Shown one piece after another: positions 8,991 to 15,004 of a stretch of 19,940 nt of DNA. The stretch spans positions 1 through 19,940 of the forward strand of contig JAITFL010000085.1 of assembly GCA_031281385.1 (NCBI GenBank). The letters are read 5' to 3'. The first letter of the stretch is position 1; every line of letters begins with the position of its first letter. Both the position numbers and the translations under genes were made by a program. The DNA is from Holophagales bacterium. Lineage in GTDB: Bacteria; Acidobacteriota; Holophagae; Holophagales; Holophagaceae. Below the pieces are notes generated by a model. It saw only the letters and a list, made by a program, of their open reading frames with translations, was not told where the DNA came from and made no database searches.

Positions 8991-9497
8991 ATGGCCGATT
9001 GCGGCGCAACTATAAGGCGCTACAGGCAGTCTGACGTGCAGGCCCTCGTAGAGCTGGGGGACAATCCCAACGTCTGCCATTACCTGATGAACCGCTTCCC
9101 CAGCCCATACACGATGGAGGACGCGGCCCAGTGGGTGGCTAGGTTCGGCAATGAAAACGAGCAGCACATCTTTGCCATAGAATGGCAGGGGCAGTTGGTT
9201 GGCGGAATTGGGCTGGAACCCTTGGCCGACATACACGGCCTGACGGCAGACGTTGGCTATTGGGTGGGCGAGCCATTCTGGGGCAAGGGCATAGCCACGC
9301 AGGCTCTTAGTCTGATGGTGAGCCACGCCTTCGACACACTGCATTTTTTGAGGCTTCAGGCTACGGTCTTCGCAGAAAACAAAAACTCCGCAAAGGTGCT
9401 TGAAAAAAACGGCTTCACGCTGGAGGGAAGGCTGAAAAGGCATATTACCAAGCACGGGCGCGTGTACGATGCACTGCTATATGCAAAGACCAAGTGA
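8991..9497 (+). CDS. GNAT-family N-acetyltransferase (RimJ/RimL-like)
   Basis: This is an acetyl-CoA-dependent N-acetyltransferase. The substrate is not predictable and could be a protein N-terminus, an antibiotic or a small amine. The 168-aa product from ATG 8991 begins MADCGATIRRYRQSDVQALV, a typical GNAT beta1-alpha1 start. It contains the acetyl-CoA-binding motif A as VGYWVGEPFWGKGIATQAL (residues 88-106, the loop being FWGKGIA) and the C-terminal motif ENKNSAKVLEKNGFTLEG. An in-frame ATG at 8778 would overlap the S9 gene and add 71 non-GNAT residues, so it is rejected. There is no clear Shine-Dalgarno before 8991. The gene is followed by the first long intergenic repeat block. Confidence 0.85.
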   Translation: MADCGATIRRYRQSDVQALVELGDNPNVCHYLMNRFPSPYTMEDAAQWVARFGNENEQHIFAIEWQGQLVGGIGLEPLADIHGLTADVGYWVGEPFWGKGIATQALSLMVSHAFDTLHFLRLQATVFAENKNSAKVLEKNGFTLEGRLKRHITKHGRVYDALLYAKTK

Positions 9498-9570
9498 AGC
9501 TTTCCGCCGATGCAAGCGATTCATGCCGATATACAATCAAACGAGCCATTTGTAACCCTCCACCCCGCGC

Positions 9571-9666
9571 TCATCGAAGCCATCCCCCATGTATGTGCCC
9601 GTTCCTCGAAGCCATCCACCATGCATCTGCCCCCTCATCGAAGCCGTGTCCATGTATCAGCCCCTA
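9571..9666. repeat. 32-bp tandem repeat, three units
   Basis: Units begin at 9571, 9603 and 9635 with TCATCGAAG or TCCTCGAAG, continue with CCATCCACCATG-like sequence and end in a pyrimidine-rich GCCCC. The same unit occurs twice in copy C (13584, 13616) and once in copy B (12400), always directly before the CTACATA hairpin. Confidence 0.75.
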
Positions 9667-9699
9667 CATAGGGCAGTTAGCGAGGCGAGGACTAGGGGT

Positions 9700-9755
9700 C
9701 TGGGGAGTAGCGAGGGTTCGACGCGCATGCGCGGCGGGCCCGAGCGAATCCCCAG
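9700..9755. other. Nested hairpin of repeat copy A (possible structured RNA)
   Basis: The outer stem CTGGGGA/TCCCCAG encloses a middle stem GGGTTCG/CGGGCCC (two G-U pairs) and an apical 12-nt palindrome CGCGCATGCGCG. The inner loops are gtagcga and gagcgaa. The same architecture with different paired bases occurs in copy B at 12465-12519. No U-tract follows on the plus strand, so it is not a simple terminator. Confidence 0.6.
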
Positions 9756-10232
9756 TTAGCATCCGGGAGGCTTTTCCAAGATTCGGAGCGAAATGCAACA
9801 GGCCGATGGATGTCCGCCACGAGGATACGCGGCGAATGACCTCGCCGCGGGCTCAATCGGCGCGATGGTATCGCCGGGCGCATGATTCAGCATCCGGGCG
9901 AACTCCATGATCCGGCGCTGAATGAATCAAGTTGCCGGGCCGTGATTCCGAGCACAAGAGATATGCGCCGGGCAAATACCCCCGCCGGGTGCCCATCCTG
10001 CCCAACGAATCTGCCAGGCGAATGACCTCGCTGCGTACTCATTCGGCGCGATGGGATCGCCGGGCGATTGGTTAAGCATCCGGGCGGGCTCCATGAACCG
10101 GTGGCTGGCAATGCAGGTTGCTTAGCGGCAGACCCGAGGACGAAAGATAGAATCAGGAGCTAGAAACAGATTGAGCACCTACGCTTAACGGAGTCATGCA
10201 CAAAAGTTAGCCGAGTTTTGCAAGTGGCTTTG

Positions 10233-12374
10233 ATGTATGCTATTAAAATGGATTTGTCTTTGAGAATTTTTATAACCGCGCTCTTGTTCGCCCAATCCTT
10301 GTGCCTTTGCGCCCAAAGGAATCCTAATATCCGCATCGGCCTCAGCACCGACTTGACCGAACACATCATTATGCTGGAGGGCGGCGGCGAAGTGTGTACC
10401 AGGGCTGGCAAGGCCATAATAAAGCTGCGCGACAGAGAGAGGCTCAGGGTATGGCTTGACTCAAAGGCCACCGCAAATCCCGATGTGTATCGCATACAAG
10501 TGGGGCCGCCACTGCCCAAGGCCGAATCCGATGCGCTAATTCAAAAAATAAAAAAATTGGGCGAATCGCCAGAAAGCGTAAAAGTGTCCGACGGAAACAC
10601 GTGGCGCCTGCTGCTAGGTTCTTTCGCCACGCTGGACGGCGCAGAGCCGCTGCTTCAAAAACTTAGCTCCGCAGGCTTCGACGAACTATGGGTGTCCTCA
10701 GAGAAAAAACCGGCCCAACCCAAAAATAGCAAGGGTGGCCTATATGGGATAACAGAAAGGTACGAAAGGATAGCGCTGCCCTCCGATGGCGTGATGCTCA
10801 ATCCCCATTCCGGTGTGTCCGTCGTTGAGGGCAAGGGAGGGTATCGGGGCAAGATAGAAATAGTGCCCAACGCACACCACCGCCTTAGCGTGATAAACAC
10901 GCTGGACATGGAGAGCTACCTGCGGGGAGTCGTGCCAAAAGAGATGGGTGCTTGGTCCTTTCCCGCCATTGAGGGCCTAAAGGCCCAGGCTGTCGCGGCT
11001 AGGACGTACGCAATTGCAAACATGGGCAAGCGCGCCAAGGAAGGTTTCGATCTTCTCGACACACCCTTGGATCATGCCTATGGGGGTAGGGACGCAGAGC
11101 AGAATTTAACGGATCGCGCAGTTGCCGAAACGGCCGGCCTGATAGCGACGCTAAACGGCAGGCCAATACAGGCCCTATACATGGCAAACGGCGGCGGTGC
11201 CACGATAGACAACAGCCACGTCTTTGGCGGCGACTTTTCGTATTTGCGGGGCGTGTCCAATTATCCAGAGAGGCCCAAGGTTCTTTCTTTTAGGGGCATT
11301 GCGGCCCCGCCCGGCCAGCAGAGGTGGCTCACTTGGGAAATTGCCCGCTTGGTGGCGATGGGGCTGTTGCCATCCGGCGGCCTGAACGATGAGGCCATGA
11401 ACGCAGACTATGCGCCAAACGATTTTCGCCAGCACCTCACATTTCTCACAAAGCGATTCAGGTTTCCTGCACCCGACAGCCCGCCGCCATCAGGCCCGCA
11501 GATATACCTTTGGATGGCGCGCACGCTCCAACTGGACAAAGCGACCATCGGCATAGAGAGGCCGCTGGACGCCGCATATTTTCTTCAAAATGCTGTTGTG
11601 CCAACCCAGGATAGGATATTGGCCGGGTTTTTGGCTAGGCGGGGCCTAGTTTCCCCGCACCAGTGGAGGGCAACCAAGGTGCCAACGGCCGAAGCGTTGC
11701 AGACTCTTGGAAAGATGTGGGGCGAGCTGGAACCATTGGAGGTAAAAGAAGGCGCCCTGCTGCTGGACGGCCAAGTGAGACCGAATAGGGAGGGCCCAGG
11801 CCCGCTCAAACTGGGATCGCCGCTGCTGGTATTAGAGGAGTATCCTGGCGGCTATCTCCGCATGGTGAGCGAAGTCAATGTGCACATAGGCGACAAGGTG
11901 AAGTGGATAGACCAAGAGGGCGGCTCCCGCCTATTGGTCAGGCGCTTGGATCCCGACGGCGCCAGCTACGACAGATACAACCCTGCTGCCCACTGGAAGG
12001 TGGAGATGACAGAATCCGAACTGCTGTCAGCGCTGCGCTCTAGGTCTGCCGTCAGGAGCGTCAGGAACATCGAACTAAAGCACAACGAGCATGGGCGTGT
12101 GCTCGAAATGATAGTGAAAGATGGCGCGGGCGGCAGCCACCGATTTACAGGCATGAGGATAAGGGGCGTTCTAGGGCTGCGGGACAACGTGTTTAGGATA
12201 ATAACCATCGGCGACGCCCCCAACCGCAAGTACCTATTCTATGGACGCGGCTGGGGCCACGGCGTGGGCATGGATCAGACCGCAGCTTACGGAATGGCTA
12301 TGGAAGGCTACACATTCGACCAGATACTCAAGCGCTACTACCAAGGGATAACGATACAGCCAATTGGGAATTGA
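10233..12374 (+). CDS. SpoIID/LytB-domain protein (exported peptidoglycan-active protein)
   Basis: SpoIID-family proteins bind or cut peptidoglycan glycan strands. In sporulating Firmicutes this is a lytic transglycosylase, while in non-spore-forming diderms the role is a cell-wall one that is poorly defined. The 713-aa product has an N-terminal signal peptide (MDLSLRIFITALLFAQSLCL). The region PDVYRIQVGPPLPKAESDAL through RLLLGSFATLDGAEPLLQKL resembles SPOR-type peptidoglycan-binding repeats. The core reads SYLRGVVPKEMGAWSF followed by LKAQAVAARTYA, with Glu237 as the candidate catalytic residue. The C-terminal signature is FYGRGWGHGVGMDQTAAYGM. An insert of about 200 residues separates the two parts of the domain. 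The start is uncertain: 10233 and 10248 are ATG candidates. A TTG at 10218 lies in the tail of repeat copy A and is rejected. Confidence 0.85.
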   Translation: MYAIKMDLSLRIFITALLFAQSLCLCAQRNPNIRIGLSTDLTEHIIMLEGGGEVCTRAGKAIIKLRDRERLRVWLDSKATANPDVYRIQVGPPLPKAESDALIQKIKKLGESPESVKVSDGNTWRLLLGSFATLDGAEPLLQKLSSAGFDELWVSSEKKPAQPKNSKGGLYGITERYERIALPSDGVMLNPHSGVSVVEGKGGYRGKIEIVPNAHHRLSVINTLDMESYLRGVVPKEMGAWSFPAIEGLKAQAVAARTYAIANMGKRAKEGFDLLDTPLDHAYGGRDAEQNLTDRAVAETAGLIATLNGRPIQALYMANGGGATIDNSHVFGGDFSYLRGVSNYPERPKVLSFRGIAAPPGQQRWLTWEIARLVAMGLLPSGGLNDEAMNADYAPNDFRQHLTFLTKRFRFPAPDSPPPSGPQIYLWMARTLQLDKATIGIERPLDAAYFLQNAVVPTQDRILAGFLARRGLVSPHQWRATKVPTAEALQTLGKMWGELEPLEVKEGALLLDGQVRPNREGPGPLKLGSPLLVLEEYPGGYLRMVSEVNVHIGDKVKWIDQEGGSRLLVRRLDPDGASYDRYNPAAHWKVEMTESELLSALRSRSAVRSVRNIELKHNEHGRVLEMIVKDGAGGSHRFTGMRIRGVLGLRDNVFRIITIGDAPNRKYLFYGRGWGHGVGMDQTAAYGMAMEGYTFDQILKRYYQGITIQPIGN

Positions 12375-12378
12375 GCGT

Positions 12379-12830
12379 CTTGCAAAATTCTTTTCGCGCT
12401 CATCGAAACCATATCCATGTATCAGCCCCTACATAGGGCAGCAAGCGAAGCGAGTACCCGGGGTCTGGGGAGTAGCGCAGCGCGGACTCGCATGCGAGGC
12501 CGTGCAAGCGAATCCCCAGTTAGCATCCGGGAGGTTTTCCAAGGCCCGGAGCGATACGAAACAGGCCGCAAGATGCTCGCCCCGAGCCCAAGCGGCGAAT
12601 GACCTCGCCGCGTCATCAATCGGCATAAACATGGCGCGGTGCGAAGCACTGCATCAGTACTGCCGCGAAGCGGCCAACAACCACAATCTAGGACTCAGTT
12701 AGCATCCGGGTGGGTTCCATGGCCCGGAGATGGACGAGCCAGATTACAAGAGTGTTCGTCCCGAACACGAAAGATAGAATCAGGCACTAGAAACAGATTG
12801 AGTACCCGCGCCTCCTACAATCTGCCCCTT
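12379..12830. repeat. Modular intergenic repeat element, copy B
   Basis: It begins 4 nt after the spoIID-like stop with CTTGCAAAA (12379-12387). Next come one 32-bp unit (12400), the CTACATA hairpin (about 12425-12440), the nested hairpin (12465-12519) and two CCGGG/CCCGG hairpins starting TTAGCATCCGGG (12520 and 12699). A partial tail starts GAAAGATAGAATCAGG at 12769. The terminal TTTTGCAAG is missing, so the right end is truncated or replaced. No protein-like frame is visible. Confidence 0.78.
12465..12519. other. Nested hairpin of repeat copy B (possible structured RNA)
   Basis: The outer stem is CTGGGGA/TCCCCAG, the middle stem GCGCGG/CCGTGC (one G-U) and the apical palindrome CTCGCATGCGAG. 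Compared with copy A the middle and apical pairs are changed on both sides so that pairing is kept, while the internal loops stay alike (gtagcgca and aagcgaa). Confidence 0.6.
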
Positions 12831-12865
12831 GCCACTTCCAACCCATAGCTTGAAACTGGTATTAG

Positions 12866-13558
12866 ATGCCCATTTATTCACTTCCCACCGCGCCAGTTTT
12901 CCCCGACCCCGAACTGGCGGAGCCAAACGGCGTTCTGGCCGTCGGCGGCGATTTGGGAATGGAGAGGCTAGTGGCGGCTTATTCCAAGGGCATCTTCCCT
13001 TGGCTTGGACACCGTGGCCGCATCCTATGGTGGTCGCCTCCAGAGAGGGCGGTGTTCTTCCAGAATGGCGAAAGACTGCGCAGGCGCAGTATTCGGGCCA
13101 TAAGGCGGATCCCGTTTGAGATGACTATGGACACGTGCTTCGAGCAAGTAATAAGGCACTGCGCCCTTGTCCCTCGTGAGGGACAGCGCGGGACTTGGAT
13201 AACCGCACAGATGGAGACCGCGTACATCGAATTGCACCGCGCTGGTTTGGCCCACTCTGTGGAGACTTGGCTGGAAGGCAGGCTTGTCGGCGGCCTGTAT
13301 GGAGTGTCGCTTGGCGCCGCATTTTTCGGCGAGAGCATGTTCAGCCTAGTTGACTACGCATCCCGTGCTGCATTCAAGGCCCTTTGCACAAGCCTTTGGG
13401 CTTGGGGCTTCCACTTTATAGACGGCCAGCTCCCAAACGACAACTTGGATTCCCTGGGCGCAGTCACAATACCCCGCAGCGAATTTCTGGCACGACTGGA
13501 GAAGGCCCTTGAAGAGCCGACCAAAAAAGGGAGATGGCGGATTCCAGTTGACAGTTGA
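12866..13558 (+). CDS. aat: Leucyl/phenylalanyl-tRNA-protein transferase
   Basis: Aat transfers Leu or Phe from aminoacyl-tRNA to N-terminal Arg or Lys of proteins, marking them for ClpS-ClpAP degradation in the N-degron pathway, in the cytoplasm. The 230-aa product is the usual length. It has the family motifs in order: FPW (residues 44-46), WWSPPER (55-61), GTWI (109-112), LHRAGLAHSVETW (123-135), GGLYG (142-146), FFGESMFS (153-160) and DGQLPNDNLDSLG near the end. The ATG at 12866 gives the normal N-terminus. No strong Shine-Dalgarno is seen. It sits alone between repeat copies B and C. Confidence 0.97.
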   Translation: MPIYSLPTAPVFPDPELAEPNGVLAVGGDLGMERLVAAYSKGIFPWLGHRGRILWWSPPERAVFFQNGERLRRRSIRAIRRIPFEMTMDTCFEQVIRHCALVPREGQRGTWITAQMETAYIELHRAGLAHSVETWLEGRLVGGLYGVSLGAAFFGESMFSLVDYASRAAFKALCTSLWAWGFHFIDGQLPNDNLDSLGAVTIPRSEFLARLEKALEEPTKKGRWRIPVDS

Positions 13559-13562
13559 GCCA

Positions 13563-14134
13563 CTTGCAAAAGTCTTTTCACGCTCATCGAAGTCACCCAC
13601 CATGCATCTGCCCCGTGATCGAAGTCGTGTCCATGTATCTGCCCCTACATAGGGCAGTAGGCGAGGCGAGTACCGGGGTCTGGGGAGCGAGCGGGGCAGC
13701 GCGAGCCTGCGAGCGATGCAACAAGCGAGTTCCCCAGTTAAGCATTAGGGCGGGCTCCAAGATACGGTGCGAGATGAAGCAAATTGCCGGGCCATCACCC
13801 CGAGCAAGAAAGATATGCGCCGGGCAAATAATATCGCGTCCTATTGCCAATGCGATAAATGCCAGAAGCAAAGTCACATGCAGCAAGGGTTTTCATCTTG
13901 TAACTTGTGCATCGGAACTTGGACGCGATATAACTCAACAGGGTGCCATCCTGCACGATGATACTGCCGGGCGTACTGTTCATCATTCGGGCAGACTCCA
14001 TGCCCCGGCGATGAACGAGCCAGATTACAAGAGTGTTCGTCCCGAGCACGAAAGATAGAATCAGGAGCTAGAAACAGATTGAGCACCCGCGCTGAACGGA
14101 GTCATGCACACAAAAATTAGCCGAATTTTGCAAG
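13563..14134. repeat. Modular intergenic repeat element, copy C (both termini present)
   Basis: This is the most complete copy, starting 4 nt after the aat stop. It opens with CTTGCAAAA (13563-13571) and closes with TTTTGCAAG (14126-14134), a 9-bp terminal inverted repeat. Inside are two 32-bp units (13584, 13616), the CTGCCC-CTACATA-GGGCAG hairpin (about 13639-13657), a nested hairpin with the CTGGGGA/TCCCCAG outer stem (13680-13737), two motif hairpins (near 13738 and 13978) and the conserved tail from 14050. It contains an extra 101-bp inverted-repeat segment (13831-13931) absent from copy A. No transposase is present. Confidence 0.78.
13831..13931. repeat. 101-bp insertion bounded by an 11-bp inverted repeat
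   Basis: Perfect arms ATATCGCGTCC (13831-13841) and GGACGCGATAT (13921-13931) flank a segment missing at the same place in copy A, where GGGCAAATA runs almost directly into GGTGCCCATCC. Pairing continues imperfectly inward for about 12 more bases. It looks like a small non-autonomous insertion or a removable hairpin. No clear target duplication is visible. Confidence 0.55.
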
Positions 14135-14164
14135 AGGCGTCAAACATTTTGGTATCATCATGCA

Positions 14165-14836
14165 ATGACACCCGATTTCACGATCTTGGGCCGGGGAAGG
14201 GCCGGCAGGGCGCTTGCCGCTGCGCTGGGCGAAAGGGTTTCCCTCCAATCCCGCGACGCGGAGCCAGAAGGTACGGTCCTTCTCGCCCTGCCTGATTGCG
14301 CCTTGCAAGACTATTCGGCCAAATTCAAAAACCGGTGCGCCCACATCAGCGGCTCCCTGCACATAGAGGGAGTGCCATCCCTGCACCCACTTGTCAGCTT
14401 TGATGGCGAGGCTGCCGACTGGCGCGGAGCGCCACTGGCCGTGACGGGCGAGCCACCCCAGCCCATACTCGCCGCTCTTATCTCCTTGGGTTTCGCCCCC
14501 TTCGACCTCTCCCCGCATCTAAAGCCCCTCTACCACGCCTGCGCCGTTCTGGCGTCAGGCCACATCGCAACACTTTTCGCCGCCGCCACAGAAATCCTAA
14601 AATCCAGTGGCATAGCCCTCCCCGGCAACGGCCTCGCCCCCCTGGCCCAAACAGCCATCAACAACGCCGCCAAGCACGGACGGGAAGGCATCACCGGCCC
14701 ATTCGCAAGAGGGGACAGAGATACCATCCAGAGAGACCTCAATGTCCTGCCCGAAGAGTGGAGAGGGGTGTTTGAGGGGGTGGGGGAGATGGGTAAACAA
14801 CCTGCTTTTGCGGCTGGATCGCAACGAACTGAGAAC
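14165..14836 (+). CDS. Rossmann-like/DUF2520 (ProC-like) protein, 3' end altered, no own stop codon
   Basis: DUF2520 proteins are NAD(P)-binding Rossmann proteins related to pyrroline-5-carboxylate reductase and short-chain dehydrogenases; their substrate is not established. The frame starts MTPDFTILGRGRAGRALAAA with the dinucleotide motif G9xG11xxG14. It has SLHPL (residues 72-76), YHACAVLASGH (123-133) and TGPFARGD (177-184), all family hallmarks in order. Family-like sequence stops at about residue 210, somewhat short of the usual 250-290. The frame then stays open through antisense tracrRNA sequence and into cas9 without a stop. The end given here is only the point where the tracrRNA terminator begins. 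I infer that the CRISPR-Cas locus was inserted at the 3' end of this gene. It may be a truncated or decaying gene, or it may be translated into the tracrRNA region. The start abuts the tail of repeat copy C, with a possible -10 TATCAT (14153-14158). Confidence 0.65.
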
Positions 14837-14837
14837 A

Positions 14838-14866
14838 AAAGAAAAAGGGTTCCAATCAAGGAACCC
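14838..14866 (-). terminator. Rho-independent terminator of the tracrRNA
   Basis: On the minus strand a perfect 7-bp stem GGGTTCC/GGAACCC with a 6-nt loop (TTGATT) is followed at once by TTTTTCTTTT. On the plus strand it is followed by A residues, so it acts leftward only. Confidence 0.9.
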
Positions 14867-14969
14867 AAAAACCCTTCACGGGAAGGTTGCCCGTCTAAGG
14901 GGCAGTGCCTACAGACACAAGAAATGAGTCTTTACTGTGACACACAAAAAGCGCCTGTTCAAGTACACT
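14842..14969 (-). ncRNA. tracrRNA of the type II-C CRISPR-Cas9 system
   Basis: The anti-repeat is at 14934-14969 (5' end at 14969). Aligned to the array repeat it matches 30 of 36 positions, including an unbroken 17-nt run AGTGTACTTGAACAGGC. The six mismatches lie in the other half, where type II repeat:anti-repeat duplexes usually bulge. Downstream on the minus strand come an AGAC/GTCT stem, an ACGGG-CAACCTT-CCCGT stem-loop and the terminator at 14838-14866, giving about 128 nt. This RNA pairs with pre-crRNA, allows RNase III processing and is held by Cas9. It lies between the DUF2520 frame and cas9, antisense to both reading directions. Exact ends are inferred from the promoter and terminator. 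Confidence 0.88.
14964..14969 (+). promoter_or_regulatory. Possible -10 for cas9 carried by the anti-repeat
   Basis: On the plus strand the anti-repeat ends in TACACT, the same hexamer that serves as the -10 in every array repeat read on the minus strand. It would start transcription near 14976, about 29 nt before the cas9 ATG. The matching -35 position (14941-14946, CACACA) is degenerate. A second option is the TGATAATGT stretch at 14971-14979. The call is speculative. Confidence 0.3.
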
Positions 14970-14974
14970 CTGAT

Positions 14975-15003
14975 AATGTATCAAAAGAGGGGTTGGAGCG
15001 CAA
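14975..15003 (-). promoter_or_regulatory. tracrRNA promoter
   Basis: On the minus strand TTGCGC (14998-15003) and TACATT (14975-14980) are separated by exactly 17 nt. The predicted start is at about 14967-14969, the first base of the anti-repeat. The -35 lies directly against the cas9 start codon and overlaps the spacer of its ribosome-binding site. Confidence 0.6.
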
Positions 15004-15004
15004 G

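Larger units (their letters stand above)
9568..10224. repeat. Modular intergenic repeat element, copy A
   Basis: This non-coding block shares an ordered set of modules with the blocks at 12379 and 13563. The modules are: three 32-bp tandem units (9571-9666); a hairpin GCCC-CTACATA-GGGC (9660-9674); a nested long hairpin (9700-9755); three copies of a TTAGCATCCGGG-type hairpin motif (9756, about 9886, 10072); and a conserved tail (10142-10224) ending TTTTGCAAG. A segment of about 85 bp is duplicated inside this copy (9831-9914 and 10018-10100). The left end has lost the CTTGCAAAA seen in copies B and C. Open frames here are not protein-like. The 70 bases before it (9498-9567) show nothing recognisable. 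Confidence 0.8.

Noticed and set aside
9494..9910. 138-aa open frame after the GNAT gene
   Set aside because: It is Pro/Arg/Ser-rich translation of repeat copy A with no family features, and the repeat modules explain the sequence better.
10218..10232. TTG start for the SpoIID-like gene
   Set aside because: It lies in the conserved tail of repeat copy A. The ATG at 10233 or 10248 gives a better signal peptide.
13555..14058. 167-aa open frame after aat
   Set aside because: It is translation of repeat copy C. The frame is interrupted or shifted in copies A and B.
13563..14134. Classical insertion sequence
   Set aside because: There is a 9-bp terminal inverted repeat, but no transposase frame and no clear target duplication.
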